Positions 1 to 6,170 of a stretch of 6,772 bases of DNA are shown here, one piece after another. This DNA comes from Opitutia bacterium UBA6410 (GTDB lineage: Bacteria > Verrucomicrobiota > Verrucomicrobiia > Opitutales > Intestinicryptomonadaceae). Within the stretch, counting starts at the first letter, position 1. The number at the start of each line of letters is the position of its first letter. The stretch covers positions 1-6,772 of the forward strand of contig DJPO01000047.1 in assembly GCA_002437405.1 (NCBI GenBank). Reading direction: 5' to 3'. The position numbers and the translations under genes were made by a program. A model generated the notes under the pieces. It did no database searches. It was given only the letters and a program-made list of their open reading frames with translations, and was not told the origin of the DNA.

Positions 1-1610
1 GGATTTGCCAAATTCAAAAACAGCGTAGGATGTGCGCCGATAAACCTGTTAATTGCCTGCGCCGGGTCGCCTACCGTTATGAAATTGGCGGCGGGCGCAC
101 ACTTTCTAATTTCTTTTAAAACGTCTACAAAAACGCGGTTCATATCCTGAGCTTCGTCAACAAACACAAAACGCAAATTGCCAAGCATTTTTTCGCACCT
201 ACTCGACAACGGACTTTTTCCGACCGCCTTTTCCATAACAGCTGAAAATGTTTCGAAATTTACGTCAATGAGTTCGCACAACGTAGTAGATAGGATATTG
301 AAAAAAGATTCGATTTGTGCGCGCGTTTTTACGCTTCCTCCGATTAAATTACTTCCCGATTCTACATTACCATTCGACGACGAATACTTTTTTAATATTT
401 TATCCACATATGTCTTTACGTCCATACTGCCGGATTTGGGCATAATGCTTATCTTCCCTTCGGCTCTCAGCCGTTCTATTATTTCCATTAGGAACTTCGA
501 TAGTTCGTCCTTGCCGATGTATGTGAGACCGGAAAGGTCTTTAATTTTCTGCCCTTCCGTATTGGCATTGCATTCGTTGCAAAATTCCCTCAATTCGGCG
601 ATGTCAGACGGCGTTTCTTCGGGCGAAAACTTTAGCCAATCTTCGGGCGTAGGTTGCGTCGGCAAAGATTTCAAAAACTTGCCGTTTACCAAAAGCGAGC
701 CGTAAAACATATTGTCGTCTTGGTCTCCGTCAACGATTTCAATATACGATTTTCGCCTTGCCGATTCGGCAGACCGGTTTTGTCCAAAGTCAGAGTTGTC
801 GATAATCGAAATTATCGCACGGTCGTCGCAAATTTTTAAGTCGTAGTTTATGTCCCAAAGGAAAAGGCGGTTTGCGATGTCGCAGATTCTCTTCTGAAAA
901 GCTTGCGGTAGCGGATTCCCCGCCGAGTCCAATAACGAATCCCCGCGCAGCGTGCGGTTTTGTTGAAATTCCTTCGAGCAACGCCTGCCAATGTCGCCGC
1001 GAAGCACAGCTCCGTTGCTCGAAATTCCGAAGTCAGACAGCCTCTTCGACAACATTACTTTTTTTGGCTTTTCGGTCGAACCGCCAGCTTCTGGGTGCGC
1101 AAGAAAATCGAGATTGTCGATGCCTTTTCGGAACTTTTCATCGTCAAGATATTTCTCGCCTATAAAATTCTGGAACTTATACGAAACATCTTTATGATAG
1201 ACACTGGCATTTTCTGTTAATATGTCGCCTTTTTTCATAGAGACTTTTCTCAAAAATCTCATGGCAAACGCGTGGAATGTGTATGCGCAAATGTCAGAAA
1301 GCTCGGGTTCCTCCAGTTTGTTTTCAATCGCCTTGATTTCGAGGTTAATCTTGTTGGAGATGCGTGTATTAAGCGTAAGAATTACGATTTGATTACTGTG
1401 GACTCCGCAAAATTTTCTGAGCAGGGCATAGGCAAATAAAATCAGTGTGGTTTTTCCCGAGCCCGCGCTTGCGCCAACCCTAAAATAATTCAAAGCCTCA
1501 TTTGACTCGGCCACCCGCGCGATTTCGCGAAGAACAGCCATTTGGTCGTCATCTGGGGTTCGATTGAGTGCTTCTTGTAAAAAAGCTTTGAATTTCAGTT
1601 CGTCTAACAT
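1..1610 (-). CDS. UvrD/Rep-type superfamily 1 DNA helicase, N-terminal part (cut by window edge)
   Basis: An open frame of 536 codons starts at the ATG at 1610-1608 and runs off the left edge without a stop. Helicase motifs appear in order: Q-motif-like NRTPDDDQMAV (residues 16-25, Q23), Walker A GASAGSGKTT (46-55, K53), motif Ia ILTLNTRISNKI (77-88), Ib CAYTFHAFAMRF (108-119), motif II FVFVDEAQD (D485, E486, Q488) and motif III VGDPAQAINRFIGA just after it. These are the ATP-binding and DNA-coupling motifs of UvrD/Rep/PcrA proteins, which unwind DNA 3' to 5'. The C-terminal half with motifs IV-VI lies outside the window, so any nuclease tail is unseen. The stretch between Ib and II is about 370 residues, against roughly 120 in UvrD. 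No Shine-Dalgarno site precedes the ATG; the frame stays open upstream, so a start inside the divergent gene cannot be excluded. Family assignment is firm; the biological role (repair, element maintenance or defence) is unknown. Confidence 0.9.
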   Translation of the reverse strand, partial: MLDELKFKAFLQEALNRTPDDDQMAVLREIARVAESNEALNYFRVGASAGSGKTTLILFAYALLRKFCGVHSNQIVILTLNTRISNKINLEIKAIENKLEEPELSDICAYTFHAFAMRFLRKVSMKKGDILTENASVYHKDVSYKFQNFIGEKYLDDEKFRKGIDNLDFLAHPEAGGSTEKPKKVMLSKRLSDFGISSNGAVLRGDIGRRCSKEFQQNRTLRGDSLLDSAGNPLPQAFQKRICDIANRLFLWDINYDLKICDDRAIISIIDNSDFGQNRSAESARRKSYIEIVDGDQDDNMFYGSLLVNGKFLKSLPTQPTPEDWLKFSPEETPSDIAELREFCNECNANTEGQKIKDLSGLTYIGKDELSKFLMEIIERLRAEGKISIMPKSGSMDVKTYVDKILKKYSSSNGNVESGSNLIGGSVKTRAQIESFFNILSTTLCELIDVNFETFSAVMEKAVGKSPLSSRCEKMLGNLRFVFVDEAQDMNRVFVDVLKEIRKCAPAANFITVGDPAQAINRFIGAHPTLFLNLAN

Positions 1611-1646
1611 ATGTTTATATAAAATATCAAATGGCTTCAAATGCAA
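1611..1646. promoter_or_regulatory. Shared divergent promoter region with palindromic TATA-like box
   Basis: Only 20 bases separate the two divergent start codons. At 1614-1623 lies the perfect palindrome TTTATATAAA. Leftward, TTTATA (complement of 1618-1623) is 17 bases from TTGCAT (complement of 1641-1646, inside the divergent gene). This resembles a -10/-35 pair whose transcript would begin at or next to the helicase ATG. Rightward, TATAAA at 1618-1623 ends 7 bases before the ATG at 1631, with only a poor -35 near 1594-1600. Neither gene has a Shine-Dalgarno site, which fits leaderless or nearly leaderless messages. The palindrome is seen directly; promoter function is inferred, because AT-rich sequence gives such matches by chance. 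Confidence 0.35.
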
Positions 1647-2569
1647 CAATTTTCGAGAAAACGTACGACGCACTGAAATCGCTGGGGGATTGCTCCATCG
1701 GGTATGCGTATCGAAAGCTCGAGTTGGAAGATTCGCCAGTCAAGCCCGCGCATATTCGCAGAATGCTAAAAATAATCCGCGAAGAAGGGGATTTCGATTC
1801 AGCCGAAGAAGTGCATAGGCTTTACGCTGACATACCGTATTGCGGGCGCGGACGGCCGCCGGCGTCGAACTTGAACGCCCGCAACGAACTAATTTTGGAC
1901 TGTCTCACCTCGGGTGAAATTCAAACGCGCTCGAAAATCTGCGGCGAGCTCAATAAATGCCGCGACGACATTTGCGGGCGCAGATACAAATGGACTTCAA
2001 AAAAGCAAAGGTACAAACCGCAAAGCGCGAAATCAAAACAGCCCGCCGATAAAACGCAATCCGAAGACAGAAAGGCGATATATCCGCCCTCTTCGATTAC
2101 GCGCATTCTGAAAAGGGATTTTAAAATTCCGCTTCGGCGCAAGATTGTTCCAACAGACAAGCGAACAAAGCTTCCGCGTCGCCTTTACGGGCTGGTTGTC
2201 CGCAATGTCGAATTTCTAAAATACAACGGCAACGTCGGCAAATATATCGCCGTTGTCTTTGCGTGCCACCCTAATTGCATTTCAGACTCGAACGACGACA
2301 GGGACGACATTACCGAACGCAGCAAATACGAACACCATTTTTTCGCATTATATGACCGAAAAAATCATACGCCTGAGCAGGCGTTGAAAAAGTTCCGCGA
2401 CAGCTTCGTTAAGGAATGCGCTTCCGTTGAATTCGCCGACGTCTGCAAAGAATTCTCCACCGATGTGGACAGCGAAGAGACTTTGCACACAATCCTAAAA
2501 AGGCAGACAGCCGACGAAGAGCGCGAAAATAAGAAAGCTTTGGAAAAAGAAACCGCCAAGGCAAAATGA
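1631..2569 (+). CDS. Unrecognised 312-residue protein with AT-hook-like motif
   Basis: I do not recognise this protein. It has a helical N-terminal part (about residues 5-65) with a basic helix HIRRMLKIIREEG. A GRGRPP core (72-77), like an AT-hook minor-groove-binding motif, follows. Then comes a long Lys/Arg/Ser-rich region (about 100-185, including YKWTSKKQRYK and LKRDFKIPLRRKI), a more hydrophobic segment (VGKYIAVVFACHP, 202-214) and a charged Glu/Lys helix to the end (from about 282). It has ten cysteines, but their spacing shows no clear zinc-finger pattern. No membrane segment or signal peptide is visible. The ATG at 1631 is the first start after an in-frame TGA at 1589-1591 and has no Shine-Dalgarno site. 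Its position head-to-head with the helicase, together with its basic nature, suggests a DNA-binding partner or regulator of that helicase. A derelict transposase-like protein is an alternative. Both ideas are inference. Confidence 0.8.
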   Translation: MASNATIFEKTYDALKSLGDCSIGYAYRKLELEDSPVKPAHIRRMLKIIREEGDFDSAEEVHRLYADIPYCGRGRPPASNLNARNELILDCLTSGEIQTRSKICGELNKCRDDICGRRYKWTSKKQRYKPQSAKSKQPADKTQSEDRKAIYPPSSITRILKRDFKIPLRRKIVPTDKRTKLPRRLYGLVVRNVEFLKYNGNVGKYIAVVFACHPNCISDSNDDRDDITERSKYEHHFFALYDRKNHTPEQALKKFRDSFVKECASVEFADVCKEFSTDVDSEETLHTILKRQTADEERENKKALEKETAKAK

Positions 2570-2571
2570 CG

Positions 2572-3843
2572 CTATTTGAGCGCATCTTGCAGCTCCCACG
2601 CGCGCAGGTGGATTATCCCGCCGCGGTTCGGTATTTTTATATCGTCGAGCGAAACAACGTATTTTTCGTAGTTGTCGTGAATCGACTCCAACGCCGAGTA
2701 CTCGCGTTTAGCGGTTTCTTCGTCGGATAGCAAATAACAGCTTTGAATGTAAACAACACGGTCGCTTTTCTTCGCCACGAAATCGACTTCCTTTGTCCTC
2801 GTAGTCCCCACGAAAACATCGAAGCCGAGCCTGCGCAATTCGAGATAAACCAGGTTTTCAAGCTGGTATCCTATCCCGTAGCCAACGCCTGCAAAAAGGT
2901 AGTTGTGAAAGGCGGAATCGTTGAGGTAGTATTTGCTATTGCCCGACAATACTTCCTTGCCGCGCATATCGAATCTATCAACTTTGTGCAAAATATACGA
3001 ATTTTGCATATATTCCAAGTATGACGAAACGGTTTCGTAGGTCGTCGCCTTATTTTTGCCTTTGTAGTATTTGACGATGCCGCCGATTGAAATCAGCGAC
3101 GACGAATTGTTTACGGCAAACGCGAAAAGATTTTCCAGCAAATTAGGGTCTTTTATATTGTATCGTTGCACGATGTCGCGCAACAAAACGGTGTCTTTTA
3201 ACGCGTCAACATAGTTGCGTCGGCTTTCCTCGGTCGGAAGCGTTGTAAGAGCGGGAAGCCCGCCCGTTGTAAGGTATTTCAAATACGCCTGCCTGTCGGC
3301 GGAAAGTCCGTTTACCTCGGCAAACTCTACAAACGAATACGGCAGAATCTCGAACTGGATATATCGCCCCGAAAGCAACGTCGCAAGCTCCCCCGAAAGC
3401 ATTTTCGAATTCGAACCGCTTATGTAGATGTCGCATTCTTCGGTGAAATCCTGCGAGTGCGAATTTACGAATTTTTCCCAGCCGTTTATGTTCTGTATTT
3501 CGTCGATGAACATGGCGATTTTGCCTTTCGGAGACATTCGCTTTTTATATTCGGCAAAGAGGTGCTCCAAATCCGCCGCGCTTTCTATGAAGCCGAACTC
3601 GGCGTATTCGCGGTTTATGTAAAGGGTGTTCTCTTTTGGAAGTCCGCTTTTTACGAGTGAAAAAAGTATTTGCCGCAGAATGTAGCTTTTGCCGACCCTC
3701 CTTTGCCCGACGAGAACCTTTATCAATTTGCTCTCCGAATACGCCGCTATTTTTTCGAGATAAAATTTGCGCGAAAATCCCAAATCTGGCGGATTATCTC
3801 CCCAAAAGTTAAATTTCTCTATGCCTGCAAAATAATCGTTCAT
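2572..3843 (-). CDS. AAA-type ATPase with DUF4143 C-terminal domain
   Basis: This is a complete 423-residue protein of the AAA_14/DUF4143 family, at the usual length. The Walker A motif is VGQRRVGKS (45-53, K52) and Walker B is IAMFIDEIQ (109-117, D114/E115). A sensor-like segment with ISGSNSKML and SGRY follows (141-161). The DUF4143 part spans about 215-375 and contains LLRDIVQRY, then ENLVYLELRRLG (329-340) and KEVDFVA (351-357) followed by VVYIQ (363-367). This E...EVDF...Q arrangement resembles the degenerate PD-(D/E)xK-like fold noted in this family. Members are widespread and multi-copy in anaerobes and archaea; their physiological role is not established. The start ATG (3843-3841) lies within the TGCAAAAT repeat array, with only a weak TAGG upstream. 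Its stop is 2 bases from the end of the convergent gene at 2569, leaving no room for a separate terminator. Confidence 0.93.
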   Translation of the reverse strand: MNDYFAGIEKFNFWGDNPPDLGFSRKFYLEKIAAYSESKLIKVLVGQRRVGKSYILRQILFSLVKSGLPKENTLYINREYAEFGFIESAADLEHLFAEYKKRMSPKGKIAMFIDEIQNINGWEKFVNSHSQDFTEECDIYISGSNSKMLSGELATLLSGRYIQFEILPYSFVEFAEVNGLSADRQAYLKYLTTGGLPALTTLPTEESRRNYVDALKDTVLLRDIVQRYNIKDPNLLENLFAFAVNNSSSLISIGGIVKYYKGKNKATTYETVSSYLEYMQNSYILHKVDRFDMRGKEVLSGNSKYYLNDSAFHNYLFAGVGYGIGYQLENLVYLELRRLGFDVFVGTTRTKEVDFVAKKSDRVVYIQSCYLLSDEETAKREYSALESIHDNYEKYVVSLDDIKIPNRGGIIHLRAWELQDALK

Positions 3844-3983
3844 AGCCTAAAAAATGTTCAATATTTGTAAAATAATCGTCTATGAAATATTATTTTGCAA
3901 GTCTTTTCTGCAAAATAATCTCCTACACTCTATGATTTTGCAAACAAACGCAGATTTGTCGGCTACAAAAGAATATTTTGCAA
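3817..3983. repeat. Array of TGCAAAATAAT-type direct and inverted repeats at the ATPase start
   Basis: Six related units lie upstream of and across the ATPase start codon. In plus orientation there are TGCAAAATAATC at 3826-3837, TGTAAAATAATC at 3866-3877 and TGCAAAATAATC at 3909-3920. In reverse orientation there are ATTATTTTGCA at 3889-3899, ATTTTGCA at 3935-3942 and ATTTTGCA at 3975-3982. The units at 3889-3899 and 3909-3919 form a perfect 11-bp inverted repeat around 9 bases. The plus units are 40 and 43 bases apart, close to four helical turns each. Such an arrangement suits binding sites for a protein, possibly the ATPase itself or a regulator. It could also be residue of a small mobile or duplicated sequence. 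The repeats are seen directly; the role is inferred. Confidence 0.7.
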
Positions 3984-4021
3984 CCTCATCAAACTTCGTT
4001 CAGGTAAATTTTTAGACGCAA

Positions 4022-4056
4022 ATACAAACCATTTTAACTCAACGAAAGGTTTGTAT
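4022..4056 (+). promoter_or_regulatory. Inverted repeat that could mask the operon's first ribosome site and start
   Basis: ATACAAACC at 4022-4030 is the exact reverse complement of GGTTTGTAT at 4048-4056. The 17-base loop, 4031-4047, holds most of the GAAAGG ribosome site (4044-4049). The right arm includes the two G residues of that site and the first two bases of the ATG at 4055. In the message this 9-bp stem would hide the start of the first operon gene. That would allow control of translation by a protein, small RNA or temperature. It could also be an operator read as DNA. The pairing is certain; the regulatory use is inference. Confidence 0.45.
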
Positions 4057-4534
4057 GAATAAATTATATCTAAAACTACTTGAAATGATTGACAAAAACG
4101 AAGGCGCGCTGAACGGGGAAATACTCGCGTTTATTAGGGAACATTCGCTTTTGCCCGTAATGTTTTTGCGCCTAAATCCTTTGGTCTACGAGGCGTTCGG
4201 GCGGCTTGTTTCGGACGGATACCAAATACCCCAAACGGACATCGCGGCACTTTTGTTTGCGGAGCGGAATTTTGATAAATCGCTTTGGCGAAGACTTACG
4301 CTTCCCGACAATGTCTGGGCGGAGGTTGTAATGGTGGAAAACAGCCTTCTTCCCGTTCTTGAAGAGAAAGGCGTTTTCGGGAGGTTAACGATGGAGAAGT
4401 TCCGCGAAATATTCGAGAACGCCTACGACCTCGAAGCAAAGGAAGAGTTGGCAAGGCTTTGGCGGGCACGATTCGGAAACGACCGTCCAACGCCTGCCGA
4501 GGAAATTTTGACGCCCATTGACATTTTCGCATGA
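4055..4534 (+). CDS. Acidic 159-residue protein of unknown function, first gene of operon
   Basis: I do not recognise this protein. It is predicted mainly helical and acidic (about 26 Asp/Glu against 19 Lys/Arg), with no signal peptide. Its hydrophobic stretch SLLPVMFLRLNPLVYEAF (31-48) is broken by prolines and charge, so it is unlikely to cross a membrane. Start choice is supported by GAAAGG at 4044-4049, five bases before the ATG. The coding end overlaps the next gene by four bases (ATGA at 4531-4534), so translation of the ATPase is probably coupled to it and the two products may work together, perhaps as adaptor and motor. The gene is transcribed away from the repeat array, and its start may be masked by the upstream inverted repeat. 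Presence as a gene is likely from its length and operon fit; function is unknown. Confidence 0.85.
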   Translation: MNKLYLKLLEMIDKNEGALNGEILAFIREHSLLPVMFLRLNPLVYEAFGRLVSDGYQIPQTDIAALLFAERNFDKSLWRRLTLPDNVWAEVVMVENSLLPVLEEKGVFGRLTMEKFREIFENAYDLEAKEELARLWRARFGNDRPTPAEEILTPIDIFA

Positions 4535-5955
4535 AAGACGAAATTATAACAAAACTAAACGGCGGCGGTAGGGAAATCGTCCTGACCGCCGACACCCTTT
4601 GCAAGCACACGCTTTTTATCGGCAGCACGGGCAGCGGCAAAACAACATCGCTAAACGCCCTATTGCGCGGGCTGATTGCCTTTCGCGCAGACGACAAGAG
4701 GCGGAAAATAGGCTTGTTGCTCTTCGATTTCAAAAACGACGGTACGCTTTGCAAAATCAAAAAGTGGGCGCACGAATGCGGCAGAATGCGCGATGTTGTG
4801 GACTTCTCGGGCGACGGACACTACTACATCAATCCTTTTGCCGAAGCGGACTCGTCCGCGAAAGTTTCGGAACTTGTAGATTTCCTGATGTCCGCATTCG
4901 GCGACAACAGCGGCGAAAACGTGTATTGGACAATGGCGTTCCGCAAGCGTTTGAATACAATTCTGAACTTTTGTCTTTTCCGTCGCGAATCGATGGATTT
5001 CGATAGATTCACCGATGCATTTCGGGATTTTCTGGATACCGATAAAATCGACGAATGGCGGGAATTCATCTCTTCCGCTTTGCCCGAAATCTGTCGGCGC
5101 GAAGCCGTTGACAAATTGAAAAAGAACGCGGCTTGGGCGCAGATAAAGCGCATTGCAAAGCGGCTAAAATCCGACCTGTCGGAGTGGCAAAAGCTCGATT
5201 CGCGCACGAAAAGCAACGAGATAAGCACGATGACAAACACACTCGCGCTTCTCGAAAATCGGACAACCCGAAACTTTTTAAGCGGCAAAAAGCTTTTGGA
5301 TATCGGAGACACCGCAAGGCTCGGGAAGATTGTCGTTCTGACATTTCCCGCGACAACAAACCGGTTTGCGGCGGCAATCGTGGCGAAACTCGCGAAAGCT
5401 CAATTTTATAGGACTATACAGCTTCGCGGCGACTCTCCCGACAACCGCATTGCGGGAATTGTTATGGACGAATTCCCGCTTGTTGCAACTGGCGGTCGCG
5501 ACATTTCAAGCGATTCCTACAACCTCCAAACAATGCGCAGCAAAGGCGGTTTTGCCATTGCCGCAACGCAGGGAATTGTTGCTCTCGACTTGGCAATCGG
5601 CGAAAGGGAACGCGCCCATCTGCTCGCAAACATCAACAACCTTCTCGTGTTTAGAACGTCCGAGCCCGAAGCCGCCAAACTTGTAGAGTTCGCGGCTTAC
5701 GCTCCGCCTCCGCGCCCAAACATCGGCTTCAATGCTGACGATACAGAACCGCGCGGGGAATTTACTTCGCCCGAAAATCTGCCGCAGGGATACGCATTCG
5801 TCAAGCTGGCGAACGGCTTTTGCACGCCTTGCGCCGTAAAGCTCGAACGGCTGTTTGTAGACGCTCCACGCAAAAGCCCGCGCACAGAACCCGATGTAGA
5901 ACGAGAATGTTTGGCGGAGTTGAGGGACGCATTGGCTCGGACTCCGCGCAGATGA
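4531..5955 (+). CDS. Soluble VirD4/TraD (coupling protein)-HerA-like DNA-pump ATPase
   Basis: This 474-residue P-loop ATPase resembles the motor domain of conjugative coupling proteins (VirD4/TraD/TraG) and HerA-type translocases, hexamers that move DNA. Walker A is FIGSTGSGKTTS (29-40, K37). LLLFDFKNDG (62-71) matches the place of the coupling-protein 'D-x-K-G' segment. Walker B is IAGIVMDEFPL (307-317, D313/E314). FAIAATQ (341-347) matches the ATQ sensor-like motif, followed by LLANINNLLVFRTSEPEAAKL (364-384, in the family's usual place). Coupling proteins usually have N-terminal membrane helices and about 600 residues; here the P-loop begins at residue 31 and no membrane segment exists. 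Residues 155-235 are charged and helical and may be an all-alpha insert. A single CTPC occurs at 431-434. The start overlaps the preceding gene by ATGA and the end overlaps the next by ATGA. The ATPase class is solid; whether it moves DNA in conjugation, packaging or defence is open. Confidence 0.88.
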   Translation: MKDEIITKLNGGGREIVLTADTLCKHTLFIGSTGSGKTTSLNALLRGLIAFRADDKRRKIGLLLFDFKNDGTLCKIKKWAHECGRMRDVVDFSGDGHYYINPFAEADSSAKVSELVDFLMSAFGDNSGENVYWTMAFRKRLNTILNFCLFRRESMDFDRFTDAFRDFLDTDKIDEWREFISSALPEICRREAVDKLKKNAAWAQIKRIAKRLKSDLSEWQKLDSRTKSNEISTMTNTLALLENRTTRNFLSGKKLLDIGDTARLGKIVVLTFPATTNRFAAAIVAKLAKAQFYRTIQLRGDSPDNRIAGIVMDEFPLVATGGRDISSDSYNLQTMRSKGGFAIAATQGIVALDLAIGERERAHLLANINNLLVFRTSEPEAAKLVEFAAYAPPPRPNIGFNADDTEPRGEFTSPENLPQGYAFVKLANGFCTPCAVKLERLFVDAPRKSPRTEPDVERECLAELRDALARTPRR

Positions 5956-6170
5956 TAAATTTTGAGGTTAATACACATTTTATCGCAATGTTAAAAAATA
6001 TGAAAAAAGAAGACACAACCAACACAAAATACAAACGCGACGGCAGGTATATGTCATACCGCCGCAGAAACCGCGAACTTTGCTTCGCAATGGAAGGAGT
6101 AGTTCAGTTGCCGCTTCGGCACGTTTCGCGCCTGATGGCGGCAAAGCAAATCGTATACGAAAGGAACTAA
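5952..6170 (+). CDS. Small basic 72-residue protein, third operon gene
   Basis: I do not recognise this protein. It has 15 Lys/Arg against 7 Asp/Glu, with a basic cluster YKRDGRYMSYRRRNRELC in its centre, followed by a helical C-terminal part (about 45-72). This suggests nucleic-acid binding or a charged partner for the ATPase. The ATG at 5952 overlaps the ATPase stop in ATGA, as at the previous junction, so I prefer it to the in-frame ATGs at 5988 and 6000, which would give 60 and 56 residues. A longer reading of the frame back to 5820 would lie inside the ATPase gene and is not supported. None of the three starts has a good ribosome site, consistent with coupling. It ends with TAA directly before the ATG of the next gene. 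The GAAAGGA ribosome site of that gene is inside its final codons. Confidence 0.72.
   Translation: MINFEVNTHFIAMLKNMKKEDTTNTKYKRDGRYMSYRRRNRELCFAMEGVVQLPLRHVSRLMAAKQIVYERN
6159..6165 (+). promoter_or_regulatory. Strong ribosome site for the last operon gene
   Basis: GAAAGGA lies five bases before the ATG at 6171 and within the last codons of the preceding gene. It is one of the two clear Shine-Dalgarno sites in the window; the other is GAAAGG before 4055. It fixes the start of the 140-residue gene and shows that the host does use such sites, which makes their absence before the helicase and its divergent neighbour notable. Confidence 0.7.

Noticed and set aside
178..705. Plus-strand 175-codon open frame inside the helicase region
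   Set aside because: It lies wholly antisense to the helicase, whose motifs are intact in one continuous frame; no ribosome site and no family resemblance.
3844..3983. CRISPR-like array from the TGCAAAATAAT repeats
   Set aside because: Units are only 8-13 bases, in mixed orientation and unevenly diverged, with no uniform spacers or cas genes.
4031..4047. A riboswitch before the operon
   Set aside because: The leader shows one simple stem only; no conserved aptamer core can be recognised.
4296..4760. Minus-strand 154-codon frame across the first two operon genes
   Set aside because: It is antisense to two coupled genes and would cover the Walker A coding sequence; no sign of its own start signal.
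4824..5312. Minus-strand 162-codon frame with a hydrophobic patch
   Set aside because: It is antisense to the middle of the ATPase gene between confirmed motifs; a shadow of codon bias.
5820..5951. Longer N-terminal extension of the small basic protein
   Set aside because: It would overlap the ATPase gene by over 130 bases; the ATGA overlap at 5952 matches the junction style of the operon.
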